DNA of 64,000 nt from Molossus alvarezi (lineage: Eukaryota > Chordata > Mammalia > Chiroptera > Molossidae), in the NCBI GenBank assembly GCA_037176705.1, contig CM073896.1:27354708-27418707 (forward strand), in the 5' to 3' direction. Every line of letters starts with the position of its first letter. Positions within the stretch are counted from its first letter, which is position 1. Both the position numbers and the translations under genes were made by a program. Positions 37,636 to 50,489 of this stretch are shown here, in pieces. The notes under the pieces are model-generated. The model did not search any database. It saw only the letters and a list, made by a program, of their open reading frames with translations, and was not told the DNA's origin.

Positions 37636-38451
37636 CCCCCTCCCAGTGCCTCCAGGACTGCATGTGATCAGGCCACAGAAGGACTGGCCTTGCAAAGGTT
37701 GTCACTTGTCTGGAGGAGCCACAAAGGCCGGGAGGCAGCGCAGTGTCAGCAGTCACAGAGAACATTCCCCTCTGTCCCCTGCAGCTGTTGGGCCCTTGTC
37801 AGCCGCCAAGGCCCAAAAGCTGAGTTTGACAAGGCTGAGGAATCATAGAGCAGGGGAGGCAGATACAATGGTGTGGGTGTGAGGCAGGGAGGTGACAGGG
37901 AATCTAGGATTGGGGAAATCCCATGAAGTGTTGAGCTACAAACCTTGATCGTTTTAGGAACCACAAAGCAAAGTGAAGCGCTCTAAAGAAAACAAACAAA
38001 TAGCTCATTCCTATAGCTGACAGGCCACTCTCATGATTTTAGGGGTTAGTTGACTTCTGTTGCTAAGTTCCGTAAAGCTTGAAATATATCCCGATGATGA
38101 CGTTTTGGGTGGGAAAGATAAAATGTTATTCTGCTAGATAGATGACCCCATCTGCTGCTCATCCAGCTCTCCCTATAAGCTCTCATTACTGACTTCACTG
38201 ATTATTTTGAGTGCTGTCTCTCTCCCTGCCTCGAGATCCCCAAAAGGAAGATGCTTTACATTGCTGTCCTTTTATTTAGGTAGGTTTTGCTCTTAAACTT
38301 TAGAGACAGAGGGCTTCTATGTGGTCAGAGGAAAGGCTTTGCCCTGGTACTGATTCTGCCCTGGTGCCGTGCTCCTCGAGGGATTTGAGAACCCTCTTGC
38401 TGCAAGTAAGTGTCCAGACCAAGGTCACTTCCCAACCTGGACCTTTTTTTA

Positions 38452-38690
38452 AAAAATCCTCATCAGAAGATATTTTTCCATTTATCCTCAGATAGTAGAG
38501 TGGGAGGGAGAGAGCGAGAGACACAGAAACATCGATGTGAGAGAGAGACACATTGATTGTTTGCCTCCCGCACAGCTCGGACCAGGCTGGGGACCAAACT
38601 GCAACCGAGGTTCGCGCCCTTGACCAGGATCGAACCTGATGCTTGGTCTGCGGGCCAACACTCTAATGGCTGAGTCAAACCTGCCAGGGC
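38452..38690 (-). mobile_element. Ves SINE, minus strand
   Basis: AAATCCTCATCAGAAGATA, ending GGCTGAGTCAAACCTGCCAGGGC. TSD near ACCTGGAYCTTTTT. Confidence 0.93.
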
Positions 38691-39065
38691 CCCACCTGGA
38701 TCTTTTTAGTGTGAGAGAGGCTTGCTCTTCACCTTAGCCCTGATTCTCTTTAGAGCTGTTATCTTTTGTGTTTGCTTCAACTTCCTAGTTCGTATTAAAT
38801 TAAAACCATTTGAAATTCGTAACTTAATTATGATGTAATTTTAAACACCTTTGTGTTAAAATCTGTTTAACTTTCTTCACATGTACCTTTGCTTCTGCCA
38901 TTTTTCTCAAGTTAGATCCGGAGTCCAGATGCCTTATCTCCATAACTCTGCTGGCTAGAGGCCTGGGGCACATTCGTACCATGTTTTTGGACTTGCCTGG
39001 GTTTCCAGCTATTTTGTATTTGGCAAGTTGGCATGTTAAACTCTTGAGATAAAGAAGGAAGTGGG

Positions 39066-39320
39066 TCCTGGCTGGTGTGGCTCAGCTGGTTGAATTGTCC
39101 TCCGAGCATTGGAAGGTTTCAGGTTTGATTCCTGGTCAGGGCACATACCTAGGTTTCAGGTTCAGTCCCCGTTCAGGGCCTATGTGGGAGGCAAATAGAT
39201 CTGTGTATCTCCCTCACATTGATGTTTCTCTCTCTCTCCCACCCTCTCTCCCTTCTTCCTTCCTCCCTCTCCCCTTCCTCAACCTCCCTCCCTCCCTTTC
39301 TCTCTCTCAAATCAATAAAT
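39066..39320 (+). mobile_element. Ves SINE with long CT/CCT tract
   Basis: GTCCTGGCTGGTGTGGCTCAG, CAGGTTTGATTCCTGGTC, CT/CCT tract at 39225-39308, CAAATCAATAAATG. Confidence 0.93.
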
Positions 39321-42300
39321 GTACACAAAGGTGCACAAGTGGTCACTCCAAGTAGTTTCCTTTGTTATGCCGTTTAACAGGAGGTGGATTTCAGTGGGTG
39401 AGGATGGCTGACGGAGTGTGCCAGAGATTGAAAGTAGGCTTTCATGATTCTCTCTGGTTTGAAGTACTTGAGGTGGGATAGAAAAACAGGTTACCAAGTT
39501 TGCATGCATTTAGGGAGATGATTGCCCCTTCACGCTCCAAATTCTTTACAGGAACTGTTCTTGTCCTTGCCTATGTTTTTGAATGCTTAGTCTCTACAAA
39601 AGCCCTGAAACGGATGAGGGGTGGGTATGTATGGCTGGAGGCATTTCAGGGAGATGGAACCTCAGGAGCAAAGCCAGAGAATTGTGTCTTGGAATGCATT
39701 GCTTTAGAGGATCTCAGATATTTATCCTGTTTATACTGGGTAGTTTGCACTTAATTTAATTGATAGGCAGGAGTGGGGGTGGCTATTGAGGGTTTGGGAA
39801 ATCTATCTGGGAATAGTGTTAGTGTGGGTGTGAATGACAAGGAGGTGGGTGTTTTGGGAGGCTGGAATTCAGTGGGCCAGATCAGAGATGAGGGCCCAGA
39901 TCAGAATGGTAACCATAGCAATCAAGAGACCCATGCAGACAGACAGGCCTCCCTAGGGATGTGCAGTGGCCTTTTCAGCAGTCCTGCTCTGACTTTAACC
40001 CTCAGAGGTCTGGTCCCCGAATCAGGTGGGTTCTAGGTCTTAGAAACATCCATTGCAGGTAAGGTACTCAGTGAGAATTATCAGAATATATTTAATTTAG
40101 GGTGTTTTTTTGAATAGCCGTCTATTTTGTTTGGTGGCTGTCTCCCAGAGGTTTGAAAATAGCCAAGACATTTTTGGACTTTTTTATTGGGAAGATTGGA
40201 AAATAAAGACTTTTCCTTTTCTCTCATGTGACCAGAAAACTTGATCCCAGAAATGAGAAATCAAGTAATAGCATTGGTTTCCTAAAATCTACTGTAAGGA
40301 ACTTTTAAAATTACAGTAGAGGGCCATTTAAGTAAAAGGGAGACAATTTCTATTAAAAACGTTTCTATCGATACACGGGAGTAAACTGTGAGTGTGAAAA
40401 CATAGAGGCCACCCCCCTTCCTCCCAGTAAGATCATGCCGCATCACACTAACACCTCCTTATTTTCTCTTGGATCAAGGAAAGTTTCAAATATTCTAGAT
40501 TGATCTATGCTGAAGTGCCCTTTCATAAATTATTGCATGGAAAATAACAGGAGAAAAAGCAGTCTCAGTTGGCACAACTGATGTCAAAATTGAGAGGGAA
40601 CAAATATTGAAACCTTTTTTTTTTCACCCTTAAAATTAATGGTTTTGTGTCGTTGGAATACGGCCTTTTTTCCCCCTTCCAAAGCATTTCAGAGCCCATA
40701 GAATCTATAAATAGTGCATAGCCCGTTGTCTGTGGTAGATTGAGTAGAACAGTATCGCCTGTCCTTAAGTGAAGGGGAAGTAGCTTTACATTTTTAGTAA
40801 CTGAATTGTTGGCCAGCATAAAGGTAAGGGCCATGTGAGCAACTTATTTATAACTTCCCATAAAGGTATGTGTCTGCCTCAAGCGGAGAAACTGTCTGGG
40901 ATGCTTGAAATGTAAAAGTGCAGAAGAATCATTTTCCATACACAGCTTCCCCTAGCTAGTTGGTGAAATAAAGTGATCGTTCCCATCCCTGGGGTTTTCA
41001 GAAAGAGAGGTGTCAATAGATTAGCTCATTAGAGTCTCCTCCTATGGAATAGAAGGGACTGAGGCCATTAAATTTGAATCTATGGTTTTCTGTAGTGAAG
41101 AATGTTTAGATATTAACTCCTGAGGGGTGTGGTCCTCCACCTATTCTACCTGTGTAATCTAAGCACAGTTAGATTATTGTCAAAATATTTCATGGGTTTT
41201 AAAAGCACTTTATTTTTTCACAGGTTCAGTTCAACTCTAAGTTTTTTTTTTTGTTTTTTGTTTTTTTAAATGAACATAGAATCAGACTGAATACTCTGGT
41301 AACAGTGGGAGAAGGGAAGAAGAATAAAACATTTTCATGGCATCCTGTAAAGAGTGTGTTTAAACCCTTTTGGTAGATGCCAGAAAATGGAATCCATTGT
41401 TACATGTTATTAATATCATCACTTGCATGAAGAATAAATCACAGCCAGGTTTAACTTTAAGGTTGAAGTTTTTATCATCGTAAATATGCAAGTAAAGGCT
41501 GCTTTAGGCTCTTCTTTATTACTCATTGTTTACATCAGAGACTGAGTTTTTCTGAGTATTATGTTGACCATTTAAATCATCTGCATATACGGCCAAATTG
41601 TAAACTTTGGCTTTCGTGCCAATACCGGTGGCTTTGTTTAGTATTCAGGCGAGTTGTAATAAGTGGTGAATGGCCCATTAACTATATTGGAGGCCTCATA
41701 GCAGCACTAATTTCAAATCGTGCTGGGTTTACAATTTACATATTAAAAAAATGTTCACTTGATTTTGTTCAGGGACAAAGCTGACATCCTATATAAGCAT
41801 TACTCCAAACAATCCTATTTATTGGTCCAATTATTTCAATTGAAGGATGCTGGTTTACTGCCTCTTAGTATATGTGAACAATTCTCAGTAAAACTGTGGC
41901 AGAATAACCTCACGGGGTTCCGATTTACTTTTAATTTTCAGTCCCAGGATTAAGAATCGTTTATAGTATAATGTAACAGTGTGGGCAAATATAGTTACTC
42001 TTAATGCCCTTCTGATATTTTGGGGAAACAGTGCTTTTATGCAAAGCATTCACTTATGAATTGCATGACTGCTTTCTCACTATAAAATTTTATTCACATT
42101 TCCTCCCTTCTCCCACATCCATAAGAGATAGGACAGCATGCAGTGTTTTTCTTCATTATTTTATTATTTAAAAAAAAAATTTAAGATGTGGTTTAAGGTA
42201 GTTCTTTAGGATAGATGCTGAGGTAACTAGTAAATACTGTTTTGAAATCAGGCTCTTAATTTAAAATGCCTAATTTGTTCAAGAAAATGACATGTTAAAA

Positions 42301-42440
42301 TGAATTTGGAAAGATTAGATTGGAATTGCCTCAAATTCAATTAAGCCACACTGCATGGACGTGCTGGGAATATTAATACGATCACTGTAAATTTTGTACA
42401 AACTGATTTGTTGCATTATCTTGCTCATCTAACATACGGT

Positions 42441-42462
42441 ACTTTTTGTGTCCATATTGCAG
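42441..42462 (+). promoter_or_regulatory. ELAVL2: 3' splice site of the alternative ELAVL2 exon
   Basis: ACTTTTTGTGTCCATATTGCAG precedes ACGGCAACTCC. The pyrimidine tract is moderate and is interrupted by purines. The site is called mainly because it lies just upstream of the MAVRLC reading frame. Confidence 0.55.
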
Positions 42463-42481
42463 ACGGCAACTCCAAACTAAC

Positions 42482-42553
42482 ATGGCAGTCAGACTGTGTG
42501 ATGTGGCTTCTCTGCTTAGAAGTGGTTCGTGGGCAGCAGAGCCTTGGACTGGG
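42482..42553 (+). CDS. ELAVL2: ELAVL2 alternative N-terminal coding exon (MAVRLCDVASLL...)
   Basis: The exon runs about 42463-42553. A pyrimidine-biased stretch ending ATATTGCAG precedes 42463. The ATG at 42482 is in a strong context (AACATGG). It opens 24 codons, MAVRLCDVASLLRSGSWAAE followed by PWTG, ending in phase 0 just before a GT at 42554. Joined to the common exon at 45348 it adds QVIAA and then METQL in frame, giving a 29-residue extension. This matches my memory of the N-terminus of a described mouse and human ELAVL2 isoform. The donor GGG|GTCTGT is weak (C at +3), which fits inefficient or regulated inclusion. The frame stays open upstream to the acceptor, so I cannot exclude an earlier start in another exon. 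I cannot tell whether this is an internal exon or the first exon of an alternative transcript. Confidence 0.85.
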
Positions 42554-42559
42554 GTCTGT
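42554..42559 (+). promoter_or_regulatory. ELAVL2: Weak 5' splice site of the alternative ELAVL2 exon
   Basis: The donor is GGG|GTCTGT. It has GT, but C at +3 and T at +4 depart from GTRAGT. It is the GT that gives the phase-0 junction needed for ...[11 protein letters not shown]. Confidence 0.6.
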
Positions 42560-45318
42560 GGGATTTTTCTTAAATTCTGTAGGCTACTTTTTTTTTTTAG
42601 CATGTTGCAGGAGTGCTGAGGCCATACCAAACACTTGAACTTTTCATTTGGCATACTAATTATTCTTACATTCAACCTATTACGGTATGGCCATCATTAG
42701 GACTAAAGCACATCGCAATTTTAACCAGAGTGGTATTTGTAGCATTAGCACCATGCTTTCATCTCTAACTTTTTATAATCTAAATTAGGATTTAGTGCAG
42801 ACTCAAAGAAAAGAGTGACAAGTTTTTTTTTAAAACAAAAACAAAAAAAGTTTTGGTATGGTCTGAATACTAAGTTACCGTAATTCTTTACATTCTGTTT
42901 ACTATGTATTTTTTTGGTTACTAAATTTTTGAAGTTATTCACAATTCCTGATGCTCTAAAAAAAATTGTTGAAATTGTAAATCTGGCTGGAAATTATTTG
43001 CCCAGTAACTGTTGAAAGAGTTTGCATTCTGTGAACAGTTGTGTTGAGCCTATCAATGGAATATGCATTATTTGTAAAATATAGCACATTAGTATCATTT
43101 TATTCTGAGCAGATGGTCCTATAGCTGAGAGATGCTGTAATTTTCTGTGCACACAGCCTACTGCAGCTGTTCACTTGAATGTTGGCTTAGGAGCTTATTC
43201 TTGCCACCTGAACATGGAAATAAATGTGCAATTAAGTGAGGAGTGTTTGTTGTCCTTGCTAAATCCTGCTAATTTCAGTCAGTGAACACTTTATATTTCA
43301 AATGCCATCTCATGAGCTTTAGTCCAAATCTTGTATTTGGGGCTCCTCTAGTTTCTACACATACATAACTCTAACTTTGGAATAGCTAGTTGTTTTAATT
43401 GGCCCTGGCCTCTCATCTTGCAGCTAGCTCATTGTTTTCGTAACTGCTGGGCAAAGGTTAATCCCACAAAAATTTTGCTGTGGAAAGTGACCCACAGCTA
43501 ATATTCTACAAACTGGAACAGTTATGCTTTATTAGGAAATCTGAAACCTCCCTTCTCAGTTTCCGATACATTTGTTAGTGATAATAAAATGCATATCTTG
43601 AATTGTGTCTGATTTTTTTTTCATACAGGTTTCCTAAGGTTTCTTTATTTTTATCAATTCTTTTAAGCATTCCCTGAGAATACTTGTCTGGGATCTAGCT
43701 TGCAGTTTGTAGAATAAATACCCATTTCTTTGAAAAGGAAATGAAGTCATAGAGGGGCTATGGGTTGTTTGATATTTCATAGGTACTCTGATTTGTCTCC
43801 TATTTTTTATCATGATAACACTGATTCTTGTCCTATCTGACCAGTCTCAGTCTGGACAGTCTCACTCTGTCCTCTGCTGCCTTCTTTTCCAAACATCTCT
43901 TGCAGCAGAGATTTCTTCCTATATGCTTATGCACTGTTGTGCCCTTTTATTTTTCCTAGACAATATGTTTTTTAAAATACTTTTTTTTCTTCTTTTCCTA
44001 TAACACTCTTTCCCTCTACTTTGCTTTTTAAATTTTGTCTCAGATTCTTTGCTTTTTATATGTTAAAACTTCCCTAGAACTAGTATCCCATTGATTCAGA
44101 ATTGTCCATTTTGAGAAGTAGCTTTTTGGTAAGATGAGAGGTGTATTGGATGAATTAGGAAGGACAATCCTTTCAGTGACTCTCTGGTTTTGGATTCCCG
44201 CACAATCTTGGCTATCCAAAGTAGATAGCTATTGAAAGATGGTTTTAGAAAATTTGCGCTGTGATTGTGACTCTTTTGCTCAAAGAGCAAAGGATTGATT
44301 TTTAGAAAATTAGGTCCAAATTTTCTTAAGTGATTTTTAGAGTAGCCTGAGCCGTCCAAGGCCATTTCCCCAGCTCTGCTGCTGTTCCTGTATTTGGAGT
44401 TTGTGGATCATTTTAAACAGGCTCTTGTGTGCTCAATTGAAAATTTCTTGGGCTGGTCTGTTTGCAAAAGTTGATATATTTACACTGTTGTTTTAGTGGA
44501 CTGGATAGTTTATAATTTGTTTTCTTAATGTCAGACTTAAGGCACAATAACCAAATAGAATTGTTTGGGGATTTCATTTTGATGCTTTAGATCAGTTGCC
44601 TTGCTTTGGTGATCTTTAGCTGCTAAGGTTGACAGAATGGCTTGTTAGATTCTAGAAGGCACATTCAGTACTCATAGCTTCTTTCCCAAGTCATCCTACA
44701 AATCCTTTTCACGCCCTAACATATAACATCTGATATTTTCTTATTTCTTACCAACAGTAGAGGTATAAGATATTGTCAATCAAAAACATTTTCAATATGT
44801 AACCAAAACAGTACATGTTGACAAATTTATATATTTTTAAAATACGTTTGTTTCTTGATTTTAAGTTAATGGATGTCTGTCAGTTTTAGAATATTGAAAT
44901 TCTTAGGCTAACTGAAAATCTCTGCAAAGTTAGCTAGAACATTTTTTGGTTTGCTTTTGGTAGCATGTTAAGCACTTTTATTTTCTAGTATGATTTTTAG
45001 TCAGGGTTCAATTCTGAGCCCTTTGGTACTGACTTTTCTGAAGTCTGTGGAATAGCAGGTGAGTAAGGATATGTGAGGAGACCCAGAAGGTGGCTCCTGA
45101 GAATGTTTAAGGTTTAAGTTGTGCTATGTGCATGTATGGAATATGTATGTGTAAGTATAACTGTGATCTAAGTGAATAGCTTAATATGAAGTAAAAATTA
45201 CTGTAGGTGTTGCACTTTGGTTGAAACTTTGCTGTACTTTCAGCAGAACGACTTGTGTTCTAGTGACAAGTGTTTCAATTTCTGGATGGAATCTCTAAGA
45301 GCTTGTGAAATATGAATT

Positions 45319-45644
<326 letters not shown>

Positions 45645-45956
45645 TGAGAAAATAAGTTTACTGCTTGTAAATCAGTGTGCTGCAGTTTTACACATCTGGT
45701 TATTTTCCAGGTGAAACTTGGTTTTAAGAATTTTGTTTTAAACGATAAAATTGTTTTATGGGCAGTATATATTGTAACTAGACTTTTCTATACGCTGAAC
45801 TGTATAATAACATCTTTGAAAAGTGTTTTAGAAGTGCATGTGTCTGGGGCAGCAAGAGTCATGTTAACCTTTGGATTTTAGTTCCCCAAGCTTACATGAT
45901 TTAGCATTTGAGCAATGAGGGTTCAGCAATGAGATAAGGGGAATACTGTTGAGATT

Positions 45957-45967
45957 GGGGGGGGGGG
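45957..45967 (+). repeat. G11 run in the ELAVL2 intron
   Basis: Eleven consecutive G, 366 bases downstream of the common exon donor. A short mononucleotide tract with no clear function. Confidence 0.9.
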
Positions 45968-46509
45968 AACTCTGTAAATGTCCTTTCCCTTAAGTCGGTA
46001 TAGTCCTTCTGTGTATAATATATATGAACAGAGTAAATGCTCGTATTCATGCTGTCAGTGTATACATATTTGTACTGATACAGTTTGATCATATCAAGAT
46101 CTTATGTTCTGTTCCTTGACAAAGAAAGAAGAAAGAAGTCATGAGTGCTCCTCTTATCGAGGTAGGAATGAAAGGATGGGTAATTTGTCCTTTGATGATA
46201 GCTGGTACATTTTGAATATTAGGTAGTGGAAAATCTCCTTAGAGTTTTATAAGATTTGGCTAGATTTTTAGAATAAGGCAGAACCCAATTCAGAGCATGT
46301 TCTTGGCATAGAAGGGTTAATGCTCCCTGCAACAGTTCTTTTCAGACACTGAGAATATATGAAGTTAAGTGTAGACAGATTCTAGCTTTTTCATGGTGTT
46401 AAATTTGAGTGATGATGTGTATCAAATTGGTTTATCTGGCTTATAACCAAAAATGTAAAATGAAATATATGAAGTGAGTCAAAGATAGTTAGAAGACAGT
46501 GTGACTAGT

Positions 46510-46640
46510 CAGATGTGGAGTCTTAACATTAGTCATATGACCTTGGACATGTCAACTCTTGGCTTCAGGTTTCCCTTGGTAAAATGAGGTAGAGGGCAGA
46601 GGGCAAGGTCACACTAGGTCATTTCTGAGGTCACTTGGGA
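46510..46640 (-). repeat. MIR-type relic, minus strand
   Basis: ATGACCTTGGACATGTCAACTC, GGCTTCAGGTTTCCCTTGGTAAAATGAGGTAGAGG, ACTAGGTCATTTCTGAGGTC. Confidence 0.75.
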
Positions 46641-47026
46641 CTTGTTCTGAAATGGCTTTAGCTGTTCTTTTATCAAGACAGCAGGGCTTGTTCTCACCAA
46701 GATAAGTGAGTTCTCAGAGCTATTACCTGGGCTTGGCCTCAGAATCCTATTTTCTTGAGCAACAGATTGAGCTTCACAAGGAGAATTTACTTATTGAAAT
46801 CAAGTAAAATCTCAGGAACACCCAGTTGTCATTAATCTAAACCGAGTAACTATATTTTTAGCTAATTATGTTTCTTAGATATGCACCAAGATATCATCAG
46901 GAAAAATTGTCTTTTGTTTTTGAATACTGATAATAGAATAGATGAGAATTTTTTCCTTTTTTCCCACCCAAAATCTGTGAGAGGAGCATATGTGAAATTA
47001 ATTTATTTAAAAAAAAAATCACACAC

Positions 47027-47282
47027 GCCCTGGCCGGTTTGGCTCAGCGGTTAGAGTGTCGGCCTGCGGTCCTGAGAGACCCGGGTTTGGTTCCCGCTAA
47101 TGGCACGTACCTCGGTCGCGGTTTGTCCCCGGCCCTGTTTGGTCATGTGGGTGGCAGCCACTCGATGTGTCCTTTTCACGTGATGTTTCTCTCTCTCTCT
47201 CTCTTCCTCTGTCTCCCTCCCACTCTACCTGAACAAAAAATGGAAAAATGTCCTTGGGTGAGGATAAAAAAAAAAAAAAAAT
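47027..47282 (+). mobile_element. Ves SINE
   Basis: GCCCTGGCCGGTTTGGCTCAG, GGGTTTGGTTCCCGC, GTCCTTGGGTGAGGATAAAA. TSD near AAAAATCACA. Confidence 0.95.
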
Positions 47283-47536
47283 CACAAAAAACCCAGAAAA
47301 CAGTTTTTGAAAAGTTGGAAAACATAGAGGACAAAGGGCTCTTATTACATGTGTCTGTTAGGATACTAAGTTTTATTTTATTATTTTTAGCAAAACATCC
47401 TCTATATATGAATATTGCAACCTCTTTTATATAAATGACTGTGTGGGAAATGATATGATGGCTGTGACATGAATGATGTGTTTCCTGGTTTGACTGCTTA
47501 GTAGCTAACCCTACCATTAACAAAAAAGGATGCTTG

Positions 47537-47745
47537 GTCCTGCCGATGTGGCTCAGTGGTTGAGCTTCGACCCATGTACCAAGAGGTCACTGGTTTGATT
47601 CCCAGTCAGGCTGTGGGTCCCATGCCCAGTGGGGGACATATAGGAGGTAGCCAATTGATGTTTCTATCTCTCCTCTTCCTTCTTCTCTCTCTAAAATTAA
47701 TAAAGGGAAAAAAATTATTTAAAAAAAACCACAAAAAAAACAAAT
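47537..47745 (+). mobile_element. Ves SINE, GATTC type
   Basis: GTCCTGCCGATGTGGCTCAG, CTGGTTTGATTCCCAGTC with an internal deletion, AAAATTAATAAAGGG. TSD AAAAGGATGCTTG. Confidence 0.94.
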
Positions 47746-48356
47746 AGAAAAGGATGCTTGAATGAATACTGGCAAACTGCATTAATATTCGTTGTCCATT
47801 TCTTTTACCCCCCAAACCCCACTCTTTTCTTTTCAGTGAAAGGGGGCTAACAGCATTTTCCACTGTGGTAAAATTTCTGTTTAAAATATCTGGTAAGCAA
47901 GTGGAGTACCCAAGAAAACCTACAGTGAGCATGAAGGTCAAACAGTGTTTTTATAAGTTTCATCCAATGAGATATAGTAATAAAATACTTCTCAAAATAA
48001 GAGTTACATTGACAGATAAGTTTGAGAAGTTCTGCCCTCCACAGTTCCTCATTGAAGATCTACACTGCAGATTGTTAGCATGTTAAAACTTAGTTAAAAG
48101 CCTGTTGTAAAGAGAAACCATTTTGACTTACAGTTCCCCAGCCTTATTTGACCATGGAACTCATTTTGGGGATATCCTTCCTCACACTAGGTTTTCACTG
48201 GACATGTTCTAAAAGCTTTTGAAGTAATTTGTTAACTGGTTGTCAGACAATCTAAACCTCTTCCGTAACATTTTCATATCAATAAAATCTGAGTATGTTT
48301 CATAAATGAAAATCCGTGATGGTCTCAGGCTGATGGAGTGGCACCGGCGGAGCGGG

Positions 48357-49002
48357 ATGGTTCTGCTGGACAGGGAGCAGTTCCTGACGGGGCTGAGCAG
48401 GCTCGTCCAGAAGTGCCGGTTGTCGGGCAGTGTGCTCATCACCCTGAAGAAGTACGGTGGTCGAACCCAACCCATTCCAAGGAAAGGTTCAGTGCAGGGC
48501 TTCGAGCCCTCAGACATCAAGTGTCTGTTAAGAGCTACTGATGGGAAACGAAGATTAGCACAGGGGTGAGCTCCAGAGAAGTGAGTTCCAGATGGCTTAT
48601 TCCAGCCTATTGAGAGCGAACATGCACGGGCTGAAGAAGAGGGACACAGAGAGCAAGAGGAGGAAGAGCAAAGCAGCACAGTGAAGGGGACCAGAGTCCC
48701 TGTTTTACCAACTAACCACCGAATTGCTATTTTTCCTTTGGTTTTTACTTTTGGCCACAGAGCTAGGTTTCTGGTTTCCCTTCATTAACTTTTCATGTGT
48801 GACTAGGGTCATTTTGGATGGAAGAGGAGCTGTGATGTTTACAGGGTAGTTACACGAAGCCAGTTTATTTTAGATCGGGCCGATCGGTCTGTGTTGCATA
48901 GTTGTATTTTCCTGGATTATCGTTTAAAGTCTCTGTAGCCATCTGTGAAGAGCAATGTATCATTAAAACTGTCTATTTAGCAGCAGCAAAAAAAAAAAAA
49001 AA
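48357..49002 (+). pseudogene. SRP14P: SRP14 processed pseudogene
   Basis: The intronless copy starts MVLLDREQFLTGLSRLVQKC and continues ...SGSVLITLKKYGGRTQPIPRKG...GFEPSD.KCLLRATDGKRR. This aligns along its length with SRP14, the small Alu-domain protein of the signal recognition particle. The frame breaks after about 70 residues with a TGA at about 48566. Downstream sequence in another frame still resembles the SRP14 C-terminus (FQMAYS.LLRAN, GLKKRD). A 3'UTR remnant, ATTAAA at 48962-48967 and a poly-A run at 48988-49002 complete a retrocopy. Several CGs kept in the first half (for example CACCGGCGGAGCGGG at 48341-48355) are unlike the AT-rich surroundings. I saw no clear TSD. Confidence 0.93.
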
Positions 49003-49069
49003 GTTGGCAAATCCAATACAAAGGACTCTTCTAGTAATCCTGTTTTGATTTGGCCCATTGATGTCTTAT

Positions 49070-49297
49070 TCTTTTTTTTTTTTGAGGATATTTTTATGTT
49101 TATCATCAGATAGAGTAGGATAGGGAGAAAGAGAGAAACATCCATGTGAGAGAGACACATGGATTGGTTGACTCCCTCATGAACCTGACCAAGGCCAGGA
49201 CGAACCAAACTGAGGTACGTGTCCTTGACCAGAATTGAACCTGCGACTCATTGGTCTGTGGCCGATGCTCTAACTGCTGGGCCAAACCAGCTAGGGC
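49070..49297 (-). mobile_element. Ves SINE, minus strand
   Basis: T run, GAGGATATTTTTATG, ending CTGGGCCAAACCAGCTAGGGC. 16-bp TSD TGATGTCTTATTCTTT. Confidence 0.95.
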
Positions 49298-49473
49298 TGA
49301 TGTCTTATTCTTTGTGTGGGTTAAAATAGTGTTCAGAAGGGTCTCACTTTCTTAGCTTCAAGCATAAATTACCTTATTTTTTTTTAAGTATTCTGAGTTT
49401 CTGTAAATATTTATATTGAATAAAATATAAATGACGGATTTCTAAGACTGGGTTTTGAATAATTGCACTTTGT

Positions 49474-49726
49474 TTTGTTTTTTTTTTAATCCTCATCTGA
49501 GGACATTTTTCCATTTTTTGTACAGACAGAGTGGGAGGGAGAGAGAGGAAGAGAGAGAGAGGGAAACATCCATGTGAAAGGGACACATCGAGTGGCCGCC
49601 ACCCGCACGACCAACCAGGGCCGGGGACAAACTGCAGCCGAGGTACATGCCCTTAGCGGGAACCGAACCCGGGCCTCTCCAGACCGCAGGTGGACGCTCT
49701 AACCGCTGAGCCAAACCGGCCAGGGC
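49474..49726 (-). mobile_element. Ves SINE, minus strand, well preserved
   Basis: T run, AATCCTCATCTGAGGACA, GGAACCGAACCCGGGCC, ending CTGAGCCAAACCGGCCAGGGC. TSD TGAATAATTGCACTTTG. Confidence 0.96.
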
Positions 49727-50489
49727 TGAATAATTGCACTTTGCAGGGGGCATGTCTTCCTAAGAAGCTATTATAAACATATCTCTAGACATGTGTGAGA
49801 GCATTTGTGAGGATTTGGACCCTGCCCTGTGGTGTTTAGCATTAGCTTAGGCAGTTTCTCAGTTCAGTTTTTTAGGGTCCAGTCCGAATTCCTTGGTCCC
49901 TCTCTAATTACCCAGTTTATCCTCCCTCTTGGGGAGCTATTGGGCCAGCTCTTTGTATTCTGATTTTGTAGGAGGTGAGAATTAATTGACTGGATTGTAA
50001 GAAAACTCTGGGATCATTCTTTGGAAAGAAAAATTGAAATCCCTCTTTTTCACTTTTCTTAACTTATTCCTTAATGCTGAATTAGGAAACTGTATGTCAG
50101 GTATAAAAATATCTCGTTAGGAAGCGTATGCCTCTTTCCTAAGTCCTAAAAGAGAGTATGCAATTTTTAGATGATGTTGGTGTTAGCAAATTGCACTATT
50201 TTGATAGAATAAGGATTAGGGAAATACATTAAGACATGGCTACAGTAGCAATACAACAGTCTTCTCTCTAGTCTGAATTCTATTCATGATGTTTTTGAGG
50301 CCCTCTCTTTGGGCTCATCCCCAGTTTTATGCTTCATTCTGTTTCCCGTCTATAGGCATTCATCACGAGAAGCTGGTACAGCTTAGCTGATGTGGGTTCA
50401 TCCCTTTGAGTTCTTAAATGCACTTCAGAGTCCTTGACACCTGCTGATGCTGCATTCTAGAGGAGTGAAATGGATTTTATGATGCAGGG

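Noticed and set aside
48209..48679. 156-codon minus-strand open frame, the longest in the window
   Set aside because: It lies antisense to the SRP14 retrocopy, whose CpG-rich coding sequence leaves the opposite strand open. No homology was recognised.
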